DNA from: Chalciporus piperatus
Lineage: Eukaryota > Basidiomycota > Agaricomycetes > Boletales > Boletaceae
NCBI GenBank assembly: GCA_038093975.1
Contig: JBBPTG010000008.1
Location: forward strand, 348,890-412,889
Length of the DNA stretch: 64,000 nucleotides
Reading direction: 5' to 3'
Position numbers and translations under genes: made by a program. The notes under the pieces were generated by a model that was not told the DNA's origin, ran no database searches, and was given only the letters and a program-made list of their open reading frames with translations. This document shows, piece after piece, positions 11,763 through 23,379 of this stretch. How positions within the stretch are numbered: position 1 is the stretch's first letter; the number at the start of each line of letters is the position of its first letter.

Positions 11763-12582
11763 GACGTTCAGGGATTAAGAAGAATAACAAAAAAAGGTGA
11801 AGGAGTGAGAAGGGGGAGTAACAACGCAGATCAACCGCAAGGAATGATGTGACAGGATGGGCATCCTTTTGAATGATGCCTATGCACAGCCTCGATCAAA
11901 ACGATCAAACGATGCGTGGAGCCAACCTGAGAATCGAGCCGGCTCACACCCTCAAAGGGTCACGAACTGATGAGGTATCCATCGAACTCATCGCCAGGGT
12001 CATCGGATGATTCGAATCCCATCAATCCTATTTTTCTTTTTGAAATTGCTCGTTTAAAGTACACACAGCGCTCGATTCAGGATGGCGTTCAAATCATGAT
12101 AAGTGGCGTCCGCCGATATGGCGCTGTTGGCGGAGCAGCGCTGGGCCCGTGTGGACCAACACCCACGGTCTGGTCACTTGGTGTATGTCAATGCCGTTTG
12201 GGAGGGGGATATTTTTTTACCGGGCAAGTCTTCGATATATCATTCAGGACACGTTTGTCAATCTTCCAAGTTCCAATCACAGCAAGATAAGCTGCCCGAT
12301 ATATGTCCCCGAGGTGATTGACTCTACGAGCCTTACACGCTGTTATTTTTGTAACTTGGATCCCCTGTGCGTGACATGCATCGTCTCAGGGTAAGCCGTG
12401 CGTCGGACTTTATTATGGCGAGACGATACATTCCCCAGGTACGTAACGTACGTTGAGCACCTCGATCAGCGTTCGTGTCGTGGATGCTGATAAGGAAACC
12501 ATGGGTAGATAACCTGGATGATCCAGTCCGTCTGGATTCCACCAACCCAGGATCTTTTACCCGAGGGTAAGCCACTCACCCG
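11763..12582. other. Intergenic, no gene seen
   Basis: About 0.8 kb upstream of the 7-TM gene. It contains pyrimidine/purine-rich leader sequence next to the start codon (11763-11830). I see no supported coding sequence or RNA gene. Confidence 0.4.
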
Positions 12583-13071
12583 TTACAGAAAGTCATCCGT
12601 GCGGCCAGGTTCTACAATTCTCATCTCTGCCAAGACGTAGGCACCTCTAATGCTGTCAGTCATCATCTTGATATCGATAAAGGTTGGTTGACGATACCAG
12701 TCCATGAACTCATCGCTCCTTTCCCCATTCCCTAGGCAAACGAAGAGTCCTTCAAGCGGCTGATCTTCGCCTAGGACGTTCAGCAAATCGAACGCTCCTT
12801 CAAGGCAGATCAACTCCCGCGAGAGGTACCTTGAAAGTAGGCGCTGTCGCCAACATCGAGGGCAATGGGCGCGGATCTTTACACAGGCCTCGCGACACCC
12901 TCTAACGGGACTAGTGGCACTTACAAGCCAATTTTTATCCCTTTGAAGGTTACGCTGTAGTTGTACAATTCGGCGAATGATGGGCCTATCTAACAAGCTT
13001 GATGACAGGCCACGTTCAACTAAGCACGATAAGCCACCGTAGCTTTTTGATAGACCTTTTTGACTTGACAC
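12583..13071 (-). CDS. Hypothetical open reading frame, unrecognised
   Basis: An open frame of 162 codons. Its second half (FDLLNVLGEDQPLEGLF ... DEFMDWYRQPTFIDIKMMTD) has the composition of a real protein, whereas the first half is Arg/Leu rich and looks less coding. It may be the 3' exon of a decayed or unrecognised gene. I recognise no family and see no neighbours that suggest a role. It could be chance. Confidence 0.25.
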   Translation of the reverse strand: MSSQKGLSKSYGGLSCLVERGLSSSLLDRPIIRRIVQLQRNLQRDKNWLVSATSPVRGCREACVKIRAHCPRCWRQRLLSRYLSRELICLEGAFDLLNVLGEDQPLEGLFVCLGNGERSDEFMDWYRQPTFIDIKMMTDSIRGAYVLAEMRIVEPGRTDDFL

Positions 13072-13651
13072 GATCTCTTCTTGAGCACGCGCCGCAGGTT
13101 TTGATACATCTGGAAACTCGAATGGTTACGGGGTATGTACTTCTTTCATCGTGTCTTGTCAAGCATGCTCCTTGACGAGGCCGCGTACGACACGGGGAAC
13201 TGGATATCCTCTCGTTGCATGGATCATCTTAGCCATCCTGCATCTAGCTTGGCTATGTGTGATATCAACGCATGTTACCGACGCCTGGTTGTCCAATCCT
13301 ACAAGCATTGCTGTCGTAGTCTTACTCACTGTCTTCGAAAAACAGCATGGTTGGGCAAAGCAGTTCATTGCCCCAAAATGCTTGTCGAAATGAAAATATT
13401 CCAAGCAAAAGCAGGACACACAAGCGTTGGTCGGAAAAGATCTCAACCTGATCCGCATAATGGGCATTGCATTCCTGAAGTGTGCCGGTCGCTGCACATC
13501 GCCTGGTCAATTCACACTAGCACGCGACATTGAAACTAAGTCGGTTGCTTTCATTATGATTATGGTAGAGCCCAGGGCAGGCGCCAAAACAGGGTGTAGC
13601 ATCTATGGGTGTTAATTTCATGAGTGAATCAAAGGACATGGCTCCTCTCGT

Positions 13652-15408
13652 CTAAATCTTGTCGATTTCTACACCAGAATCACTGGCATTGTCATCCATA
13701 ATCTTGGGCTTGCTGGTCGCCAGGCCACGAGCGTTCTTGTAGAACACAATGTTTCCTTCATCCTCGACAAACTGGAGCATCCATAAGCACGCGAACGAGA
13801 GCAGGACATAAATTCATACCTTGCATTCCTTGAAGACACGGTATACCTCCGACCATCCACCAGGAGCACCCTGAAGAACAATCCCAGCCTGCTTCAAGCG
13901 CTGACGAAGGGCATCAGATGCCTCCCATCTACCAGATGGGGTCAGCAATATGCGATGGAAGGGCGGCAGAACCTTACGCGTTGTAGTGGGGAATTTTGCT
14001 AGAAACATGGTGCAGGACGTGTGTCTCGGAAATACCGTGGGTGGCGTGAGCACCGATCCAAGCCATAAATTTACCGCAATCACCCAGGAGGTTCCGGTCG
14101 AGGGTAGCGAGAGCGCCACGAGGGAATGTGAACTCAGGTGCACGGTAGTGGGGGAGAAGAGGGTCGGTGTGTTGCAGGAATGTGATCAGCACCAGCCAGT
14201 GGTTAACCCTGAGATGATCCATCAGTAAAACGCAGTCGAGGAACAAAATATACTCACCAAAGGTAAGGAACGAGGTAGACACGGAAGACATTCCAGAAGC
14301 CATAGGTATAGATAGATCCGAAAACTCCAGCCAACCACAGTAGAATTCCAAAGTCAGAGATAAGGATGGAACCTGCTTGGTGAGGGGCGAACATGGCTGC
14401 ATTTGGGTTGAAATCTGATGGGGTTAAGTACAAGTATCGAGAGTCACAAACGCGAAAACTTACGGTTGGAACTCTTGGGGTACCGCTTCTGGCCAGAGGC
14501 ATTACGAATTAGGTATGCTGGCCATCCAGCGATCTGAGAGACAAATCAGCATACAAGATCGAATGCCTTCCATGGACACCCACAAGGTAACTAGCAGCGC
14601 CTAGGGTTGCACCGATCGGAGAATCACCAATAGCGTCCCAGAGTTCCTTCTTAACCTCATCGCTGACGCTGGAACCAAGGATGTTCTCCTTTGTGGGATC
14701 AAAGGCGGGTAATCCAAGTTGGGAGCGAGTCTTCGGTACGAAGACCTGATCCTGGGTCAAGTGACCGGTAGACGCATGGTGTTTCGCGTGCGTGATTCTC
14801 CAGGAGTGGTATGGAACACCCAAACTGGAATTTCAAATCCCCAAGATCGCGTTAATCACGTGATGAACGGTGAAGAAAAAAATCGCGTACGCGGAGTGAA
14901 GCACCCAACCCACGCTGTTGTTAATGAACTTGGACTCGGAGAACGCCTGGTGGCCACACTCGTGTGCTACGACCCAGAGTCCAGTTGCAAAGAGACCGTT
15001 CCAGAATCCGTACAAAGACCACAGAGAGACGCGGGCAATGGGGTACAGAAGTGGATGGGGGAGAGCGATGGCCTCGGGTGTGATGAATGCGTCGAGGAAA
15101 GAGGTAGCCTTGTAGACACCACCAATGACGATACAGTCCCAAGCGCTGAGACGAGAAATCCCGCGTTAGCAGGGCGATTAACAAAGAAAAGTGGCGTGCC
15201 CACATGTACAGCGACGAACGGAGGGCGGACCGTTTGAAGCAGTGCTGGCTGTTCATAGGGCGGGGTTAGCTGTTTGCAATAGGGTGATCGTAGAATGGAT
15301 GTGAACCCACGGGATGGCACTGAGCAAGTCTTTGATGGTGAGGTCGGGAATAATGACCTCGGCCTGCTTGATGGTCGTTACGCCGTCCTTTGATTGAATC
15401 GTGCTCAT
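13652..15408 (-). CDS. FAD2: Delta-12 fatty acid desaturase (FAD2-like)
   Basis: Start Met is at 15406-15408 (MSTIQSKDGV), stop TAG at 13652-13654, with about eight exons. The three membrane-desaturase histidine boxes are present in order: HECGHQ (exon with LWVVAHECGHQAF), HAKHH (WRITHAKHHASTGH) and HVLHH (SETHVLHHVSSKIPHY). HECGHQ as the first box is typical of Delta-12/omega-6 enzymes, which convert oleate to linoleate in phospholipids at the ER using cytochrome b5. Hydrophobic segments flank the boxes as expected. The C-terminus ends in a polar tail (KIMDDNASDSGVEIDKI). I see no disruption. Confidence 0.85.
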
Positions 15409-15920
15409 AGTGGTCGTCGAAGGAGGCCCGTTCTATCCAAGATAGTCCAGCAGAAAACGACAAGTCAGAAAGAGAAGGGTGGTATCAGGAAGGAGGCAAA
15501 TTGCTGCAAGTTTGAGCAGACCATTTTATTTGGGGAAAATACCGGCTAACCGGATTCGGCCGGAATTTCCACGTGGCAGCGTAGCCGAGTAGCAATTTTC
15601 TGCAAACAGACACGAACGGCCGGGGTCCTGTGGAAATTTGTTGGAATGGTAGGCTATCAGACCTGCTAAGAGCAACTTTCCTCGGCCCCCTCTGTCGCGG
15701 GGTTCTACCATAGAAACTGACCAGCCTCGGACGCCATCACTGAGCCTCTGATGGGACCAAACCTTGGGGCGAAGGATATTTTTATCAAGGACAGGAAAGC
15801 GAGATGAATTGGGGTCGGAACTCTCAAAATTCCAGAATCAGGCCATAACGATAGGAATTCCAGTACTTCCTCATTGGGGAATGGGGCTGGAGTGGCGCTA
15901 TCAAGATGCTAAATTGAGAG
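15409..15920. other. Intergenic, no gene seen
   Basis: About 0.5 kb containing the presumed desaturase promoter and the kinase 3' flank. I find no clear TATA box and no RNA gene. Confidence 0.4.
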
Positions 15921-17777
15921 TCAACTCAGTACCTGCAGTCTGGCTGCCAGGCCCTCTAGAAAAGCAAAACCATCCTTCGTAATCGTACGACCACTGCTCC
16001 TGTTCGTCACAGTTCCAAAATCTGCCACCATCTGAGCGAGTGCTTTGTTATCCGGTGCAGACGCCACTTCTCGCTTCAACCTCGCCACCAAATCCAGCTT
16101 CACCCAACCAGGTTGGGGTTCATCGGGCTTAACCTGATTCGTACTCCGAGTTCGTGATGTTCGCATCGGTTGTACGATACCTCCTGGCTCCCCGAGTTGC
16201 TTGTACAGGGCATCTAGGAAATGGAAACCCTCTTTCGTCAGCGTTTTCGAGGTTCCTGTCTCCTTTAGGAACGTGGTAAACTCTGCCACTATCTTTGAGA
16301 GAGCAGCATTGTCTCTTGCCTTCAACACTGCCAGTCGCAGCATCCAGAGTCGATCCGCTTTCTTTGTGCGAACAGGGGTACGGGGTACGGGGTTGTTCGG
16401 TTGTTCCGGAGTCTGGCGACTGTCGTCTGTGGATTCGCCGGTGAGATCAATGACGTCGCCCTCCTTTGCAACACCCTGCTTGCCAGCCTGTGCAGCTTGT
16501 TGCGGAACGTTTGTCTGGTCGGCCAGGGCTGGCCGGTGATTCAGTTCGAGTTTGGCGAGATCCTGTAGCAGGTTTTCCATTTCTGAACTGGTATGAGCAG
16601 GACGTTGCGGTGCTTTGGGTACCCGGACTAGTTTCGCCTGGCATTGAATTTAATTGATTGGAAAACGAAATCACGACAGGAAGATGACCATACCTGTTGG
16701 GGTGGCGGTGGCCAGATGAACTTGTCGATATTCGTAAACCCATTCTCCCGAGCAAGTTCTTGGAACTCGTTCATCCAATGTTCGTAGTCAGGTCGTTCGG
16801 AGAACTTCAACCGTCTACAATACCGAAGGAACTCCTCGAACTCTGAAGGCATTCCTCGGCAAAGTTCTTCGGGACGCGCGCTCTCCTTGGCGAATTTTAT
16901 GCGCGTGTGCTGCTCGTCCGTCTTGGGAACGCCATTGCGAGTCCAGGGAAGTCCCCCAGGCATGAGAAGGTGAATGAACATGAGTGCAGCGGCTTCGAGA
17001 TCGTCCCGACGAGACGGCACTACAGCGTAATTCATGGGGATGTGTATCGACCAGCAAAAATCCTGGGATAACTAACCCTTGCCTTTACAGTGGACACCCA
17101 CCGAGGTGAACCAGTAGTTTCCTAGAAAGTCTCTCTTCTGCTTTGAATCGGGAATGTGGCGACGAGTTACAGCATCCATATATCGCTTGGAGAATCCAAA
17201 GTCGATCATATAGATCATTTTGTCGTGGGGTGGAAGACCAAGCGCACAATTCCCGAGTTGGATATCGCGATGAAGGACTTCCCGGTTGTGCATGGTTTGG
17301 AGGCGTGATATCTACAGAAAGTTCGATCAGGATCTGTGATCATGAAGGTGGGTTGTGCAATAGTACCACTTGGTAAGCTATCGAGCAGACACTTCGTAGA
17401 TCCAACATCTGCTTGTTGTTGCTTCGGTAGATGCTGTCCAAGCTCGGTCCAAGGAGGCTGATGACAAGGTAATGCCACTTCCCCTGCACACCGCTGGCGA
17501 ACAGTCGAGGCATTCCCTCTCCACCTTGCAGCAGTGGATAGAAGTATTCCTCGTATCGGTTCGTTGGGCACTCGTGATTGATATCTTGCACCTTGAGGGC
17601 AACATACTCTCCGCTGTGCACGTTGCGGGCGCGGTAAATCGAGCCTATCATCGCTCAGGTGGAGCGCAATATTATAGAAAGATGGATGAGTGGCTGACCA
17701 GAATACCCAGAACCCAATCGTGTATCCAGCCGGTAGTTACCTAGATGGCGAGGTACTTCGTCACGAAGGTGCGCCAT
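15921..17777 (-). CDS. CK1-like protein kinase with duplicated C-terminal repeat
   Basis: Start ATG is at 17775-17777 (MAHLRDEVPRH), stop TGA at 15921-15923. The kinase domain follows casein-kinase-1 order: glycine loop (NYRLDTRLGSG, split by an intron), VAIK-type lysine in EYVALKV, catalytic loop LHRDIQLGN, DFG in MIDFGFSKRY, and then the substrate-lobe helices. CK1 kinases have HRDIKPDN; here the lysine after HRD is Gln, so catalysis may be weakened. After the kinase comes a low-complexity linker, then two related segments of about 55-60 residues (DRLWMLRLAVLKARDNAALS... and GWVKLDLVARLKREVASAPD...). Both segments end in 'KEGF/KDGF...FLeaL'. The 5' end of this gene is duplicated and decayed at 23890-24175. 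Confidence 0.7.
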
Positions 17778-18128
17778 AAGTGGACAGGGAGACCAGCCGA
17801 GGAATCAGAGGATGGGGAAAGGATTCACGAGTCAGTCAACAAGGATGGGTTGGGCGGCAGTGTGGGAAGGTTCTGGCTGATGCAAAGACTGGATGTGGAT
17901 GTTCAAATTCAAGCTGCAGGGGGTGGAACACGTTCAACTTCAGGTCCCCACCCCGAAGCGCGTCCGTCACGTGTGGCCTAAAAAGGGAGTATAGCCCCTG
18001 GCCTCGTGCCCAGAGTTGTCATATATTCACCCGTTCCGTGATAAAATTACAACCAGTATATGATGCGGCTTCACATACAATGCAAGATGGAAACGTTTGA
18101 AACCTTGAGCTTGGGTTGCACAGAATGT

Positions 18129-20713
18129 TTACATCTGCTTAGCTGATTTCTCCTCGTACATCTTCGTCAACTCACCGACCGCTTTCAGAGCGCGAGGCGT
18201 GTCGTACTTGCCCATAATGACCTCCACGAGCTGGATCTTGCCCGCCTGAGAAAACTGGGGATCATCCAGTAATTTGTCTAGCCCAGACTTGTCCCGCACG
18301 GAGTATGACCTCGACAATTTCCCATCAGGGTCTCCCAGGGTCGTCAGCAGTGAAGTCCATTTCCTGATTACATCCCGTCAAGTTCCCGAACTAGAGTGAC
18401 GAAGAGACATATATCCAACTCACCAATCGACGATGTCGTTATATTTCCTGCTCTACACGTAAGAGTATGGTGCTGGGGAGCAGAGGTGTCACTCACCTCT
18501 CCATACCGTGAAGGTTCCTCTCGATGTTGTAACCCTGATTGTTGAGCAGGAAAATGATCGGAGTGACTCCGTGGTGTATCATAGTAGACAGTTCCTGGAC
18601 GCCGAGTTGCCTAGAACAACGTTCAGAACTGGTTGGATATGCGAGGGCAGAACCTACATGCTTCCGTCGCCAACGAAGAGGATAACTCGACCGAGTCCCT
18701 TTTCACGGGCGGCGAGGGCTGCTCCCAGAGTGCTCCCTGGAACAGTATTGTGTGCATTTCTCCCGTGAAAACATGCTTCGATGCTCACCGACTGTCCAGC
18801 CAATACTTCCATAAAGTATCTGACTCATGAAGATAGATTGTTCGGGTAGGGGAACGTCCAAAATCCCGAAGTTGGACGTTCCTGTCAAATATTCAGTTCG
18901 GTATCAAACGAAAGTATATCTTCTCGATTACCTGTTTCAGCGATAATGACGTCTTTTCGTTTAAAGAATTTTCCGACGCTGGGCCAGAAGTATGCCTGCG
19001 TGATAGCATCTTCTCGTTCCTGCGGAATTTCGAGCTTGGGCCTAGGAACGAATAGTTCAATAGCGTGATGTTTGTATTTGCTAAGCCGGGTAGTGAGCTT
19101 TGGAAGAAGAAGCTTCATCCCGATCCCTGGAAAATGCGCATGATGTACAAGAGTGTGATCGGAATGCAGCTGGGAGGGATTAAACACCTGAATGCTACGA
19201 GGTCGACCATGAACATTACCTCGATGGCATGACTGGCAGGAATTCTGTATGTGAACATCCCGGTATTGAAGTCTGATTTCAGAGCGCCGATGGACAATAT
19301 CAACTTCGCCCCCTCGACCTTGTCCTTAATTATCGGATCGCTGATAGACCCTATGTAGATCTCCGAGGACATGAAAAGGATGAAGAAAGGGTAACAATTG
19401 ATATACTCACTCCGCCATACCGGTCGTACTCTTCGCTGACTGCCGTCTTGCCCATGGGTGCAGAGTACACCGGGAAATGGGTTGCAGTAACCAAATCTTT
19501 CACCTCATCTTGCACGTCATGACGAGAGACACAAGCATCGACGAGTATGACGATGTCCTTCTCCGCAGCGTCGATAGCCTTCATGATCTCGTCCAATACA
19601 AAAGCTTCGATATCGGGGTTGTTCGGAGGAGGAACCCGCGAGATAGGAACCTTCAGTCGTTTCGCAGGGATTTTTTCGGATACCATATCCACTGGAAGTC
19701 TGAGGTAGACTGGGCGCGTCTGGAGAGGAGTAAGACTATCATAGCAACCAAGTCGGTCGTGTCGCGTACGAATACAATCAATCAGAACGCGATCAATCTC
19801 TGAAGCAGCATTTGTTCTGTCCATCAGTATTGCCTGAGATATGGCAACTTGCTCTGCAGCCTTCGTGTATACATCAAACCTATCCGTCGACGTCAGTGAC
19901 ATGGTGCACTCGCATAGGATCGTCATATACCTTCCATCACCGAGAGTGTGGTGAAGCAATGGCCTCGTCTTGAGTTGAGTGGTGCTTGGAACCCCGACAA
20001 TATGGAGCACCGGAACCATCTCGGAGAATGCTAGATCGCACGCAAGCACATGTGAGGTCGGCGTCGAGAGAAAGATGGTGCTACCTCACCTCCTGCAATG
20101 CCATTGATAGCGCTCAACTCACCCACTCCGAACCTTACAGAGAGGGGTTCGAGTTAGAGTTGTTGGGAAAGACGACGAATCGAACTACTTACGTGGTGAC
20201 AACGACCCCAATGCTATGATCCTTAACCCTCGCATAGCCGTCGGCGCCGTATGCTGCGTTGAGCTCGTTGCTACGAGACGTTAGTCTCGCAAAGTCTGGA
20301 GAAAAACCAGGATACACACCAATTCCCGACCCATTGAATCCTGGGATGATCCTCTACGTAATCCTGCGCGTTGAATCTGTGAGTGAAGCAGCAACGCCGT
20401 GATGCTTTAAGCGCACCAGGAATGCTGTGGGTGATGTGAGTGTTAGCTATAAAATCGGTTCGGCGTATCACACATACGCATGTTGAAGTCACCGGGAACA
20501 CCGAAGATTGACTGAGCAAGGTGGGGGGAGCGGGTGTCAGCTCTCAATTAGATGGTCAAAAATGGGATGTACCGAAACACCAAGCTGGTCCAACCTAGTC
20601 AAGAGATAGTCGGAGATGGTGGTCTGTTCCTCATCAGTAATTCTGCTCTCAACGGAGAGCTCATCTATCTGGTGGCGAAGTCTCGCAATCTCTGCCTGAA
20701 GATCAGCTTCCAT
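18129..20713 (-). CDS. PDC: Pyruvate decarboxylase, copy A
   Basis: Start is 20711-20713 (MEADLQAEIARL), stop 18129-18131, multi-exon. It is a thiamine-diphosphate enzyme converting pyruvate to acetaldehyde and CO2 in the cytosol. Seen: FGVPGDFNM; catalytic Glu in NCNELNAAYGADGYARVK; the PDC His pair in LLHHTLGDG; and the ThDP/Mg motif GDGSM...LLNNQGYNIE. An 8-nt microexon (20417-20424) is needed to read FNMPFLDYVEDHP. The first about 35 residues, before TTISDYLL, form a heptad-like coiled coil that usual PDCs lack. Oddity: near 19770 copy A lacks five nucleotides present in copy B just before a donor. Splicing there would shift the frame; retaining the 50-nt intron keeps the frame and adds 17 codons. 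Function of this copy is therefore uncertain. Confidence 0.85.
20417..20424 (-). other. 8-nt microexon of PDC copy A
   Basis: On the minus strand this reads CATTCCTG, preceded by CCACAG and followed by GTGCGC. Joined to the exon ending 'AAC ATG C' and the next exon starting GATTAC, it gives N-M-P-F-L-D-Y. This is the sequence expected in PDC between FGVPGDFN and VEDHP. Without it the frame does not join. Confidence 0.7.
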
Positions 20714-21928
20714 GGTGAGCGATTAGTACTTGTTGTCTGGGAGCTGGTTCGAGGGTCAAAGGGTGAAGAAGACAGCATTTCAACAGCTCTTTCAGACATG
20801 TGTACTCTCAGATCTAGACTCATGACCAATCCCCCTACGAGGTAAGCAGACGGTTGGCGCAAGGGGGGATGTTTATATATCAAAATCCGTCTGTGGGCGT
20901 AGGTTTAGCAGAGGGTACGGGAGGCAATGAATACGACTTGTTCGGACTTGTCGCTCACATGATGATGTCATGATGACGATGATGATGATTGGCCTTCCAC
21001 CCACCAGTTTTACGGTCGCTTCCCAGAAGCTTCCGGTGGCCAATGAAGGTTACGCCTGGTTCCTAGAACGTCTGGTTGGACACTAGGCCTTCCATAAGCA
21101 CTTACTCGATGAGAACACTCCCGTTGTATTCCAATTTTCTGCACAAAGAACTGTTTTGATACCCTCGAAATTGATTGAGGAACTACGCCTAGCCTTGGCA
21201 AAATTGACGGGCCGCTGCGGATCGTCCGAGTAAGGATGCAGAGAGTTCATAACGTAGCCTCGAACCGGTGACCAAAATGTATGGAGTTGCGGTCAGTCTT
21301 GCGCAGGCATAGGATAAAGAAAAGCAAATTATAGTACCTGCCTAAACCCATCATAGATAAATCCTGGTAATCAGTCGTGATATGGAGTTCCGAAAGCTCA
21401 CTGCGCGAGGCTCGAACTTGGTGATTTGCAATAGATGAAGCTCACGTCATCGCCGGAAACGGGATGCATGGTCAGATTGCCCTCATCCGCAAAACACATT
21501 CGACAAGACAGACCAATTACAGCAGCGATACCTGTGAAAGGAATGCACAACCCTCGGTCTTCATGACGGTACATTCGCAGTTCTGCGAGCTGTGGGGCAA
21601 GTGCAAGGTACACATCGATTATCGAAAGTTCCGATACTAGCCTTATAGGATACTATGCTTGCTCGCGAGGCAATGAACGATAAGGAAGGGTTCGAAGTAA
21701 CAGGGGTGTAGTAGATTCTAAATGTAGCCTGAGCTCACGGGGTGAACAACTTCAAGTTGAATGACAACGTTTTCTATTGACGAGCACAGGATCAAGGACT
21801 ACATTTACACACATAACTACCATTACCCGAGTGAAACCCATTGAACGCTTCTGTGAATGTGTATACTAGTACAGTGACCGGGGTTCAAGCTTCAATCCTT
21901 CCGAGTCAGTTTTGTTTGTTGATCTCGT
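20714..21928. other. Intergenic, no supported gene
   Basis: Contains the PDC-A promoter and a short ATG/ATC trinucleotide-rich tract (about 20957-20991). A minus-strand open frame at 21398-21613 (LALAPQLAELRMYRHEDRG...) has protein-like composition, but I recognise no family and no exon partner. Confidence 0.4.
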
Positions 21929-23379
21929 TCACTTCGACGCATCGAGCACGACTCTTCCAGCGACCTTTCCTTCATCCAGCTCGCTGTACACCCTACAGTC
22001 GTGGTTACTCTCCATTACGAGCACTCAGACCGTCACACTCACCGTTGTAGCTCCGTCAGGGGCCTCAACACATACCTCACTTTCACCTTCCCAGCAGCCG
22101 CGATCTCTATTGCCTCGATCGAATCCTGCCTATTCCCTACATACGAACCCTTGATTGAGATATTCTGAAGCACCACTGAGCATATCTGTCTCGAAACATT
22201 GGGCCATCCCTACCTTGAACACCGTCCAAAAGATTGACGCATCGAGAGTACCATCTGCAGGTAGCCCAACCGCCATGAGCGTACCTCCTGGTCTGAGATA
22301 GTCAACCGCTTGAGAATAGCCGGCGGCGCAGTGGGGACCGAGACCATCAGAAGCTTCTTTGATGGATTTAACGAGGTCAGGGGTTTCTTTGAAATCGATC
22401 CATTTCTCAGCGCCAAGCTCGAGGCAGAGTTTCTTCTTTTCTGCACCAGTGTCTGTGGGGAGATTGTAAGTCTTGTGAAAGTATGCCTGAGAGATATTGA
22501 TAACTCACCTACTGCTACGACACGCGTTCCCATTGCCACGGCGTACTGAACCGCTGTATTACTTGGTCAGCAAATGGAGGTTCGCAAATCAGCGGAAGAT
22601 ACTGGTCTCCCATAGGCAGACCGAAAATCGAAGGAATTCGCTACGGGAAGATACATACCAAGGTGGCCGAGTCCTCCTCCAGCACCCGGAAGCACAACCC
22701 AATCTCCGATCTTTGCATCAGAGTGTTTCAGTGCTCGATAAACAGTCACGCCCTGAGAAAGTTGCTGAGTCTGCACGGCTTTCAGGTAATACGGACTCAC
22801 GGCACACAGCAACGAGGCAGCTGCAAAGCTGTCCAAAGAGTCTGGGATTGGGGTGACAGTATGCACCCACGATGCCTAAGAGGTTCTATTGAACCAAGCT
22901 ACTTTCTTCCTGGATCTGTTGTACATACCGCATATTGACTGAACGTGCCGTGCACCGAAAAGCCACTCTGTTTCGCTTCAATGCAATCTGGAAACGAGGT
23001 TGTGAGAGCCGTCCCCTTAAACAATGATATCCCACCAACTGACTCTGCTCAAGCCCCTTTCGGCATTGTTCACAATCCCGACAGGAATACGCGATCCACT
23101 TGATCCCCATGCGTTGACCCACCTTGACCGGTGAATGCTCCGTGTGCTCTGCGATAGCGACGACTTCGCGATGAGAGGCGTCACGGCTGTGACTGGCCAA
23201 TCATCTCTGCTCGCGTGAAGGTCAGTATGGCAAACGCCAGTGCAGATCAGTTTGATGAGACATTGCCCGGGTTTGAATTCTGATGGTTGCGGAACGTGGA
23301 CGTCGTATCGAATTTCTAGGGGTTGTCTGTGACCGGGGATAACAGCAGCAACCTGTGTCTTTGGGATTTGGTAGGACAT
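21929..23379 (-). pseudogene. Zinc alcohol dehydrogenase (ADH1-type), broken
   Basis: Start 23377-23379 (MSYQIPKTQ), stop 21929-21931. Several introns rebuild a typical fungal tetrameric ADH: CTGVCHTDLHA; GIKWIAYSCRDCEQCRKGLEQ (structural zinc); GTFSQYA; WVVLPGAGGGLGHL (NAD fold); MAVGLPADG; and a C-terminus VAGRVV. Such enzymes reduce acetaldehyde to ethanol. At about 23167-23172, where the family has GGHEGVGEVVAI, the sequence goes from PLI straight to EVVAI. Only two bases stand where about 21 are expected, so the frame shifts and the catalytic-zinc His/Glu motif is lost. I see no intron there. The rest is well preserved, which suggests a recent break, or an assembly error. It sits between two PDC copies, so it once fitted a two-step fermentation pair. 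Confidence 0.75.

Larger units (their letters stand above)
17500..20713. repeat. Segmental duplication, left copy (kinase 5' end + PDC)
   Basis: This stretch pairs with 23880-27607 in the same orientation. It covers the first exons and upstream region of the CK1-like kinase gene and the whole PDC gene A. Similarity is strong in PDC and patchy over the kinase part. The intervening 3.2 kb contains the ADH pseudogene. Confidence 0.8.

Noticed and set aside
17745..17981. Plus-strand open frame starting MARYFVTKVRHKW
   Set aside because: It is antisense to the first exon and promoter of the minus-strand kinase gene, whose frame starts with ATG at 17775-17777 and continues through spliced exons.
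20120..20160. GGTTCGAGTTAGAGTT as a tRNA T-loop
   Set aside because: It lies in an intron of PDC, occurs identically in both copies and has no cloverleaf partners.
21400..21490. Possible tRNA gene (AGTTCGAGCCT on the minus strand)
   Set aside because: The T-arm stem does not pair and no anticodon arm or acceptor stem could be built around it.
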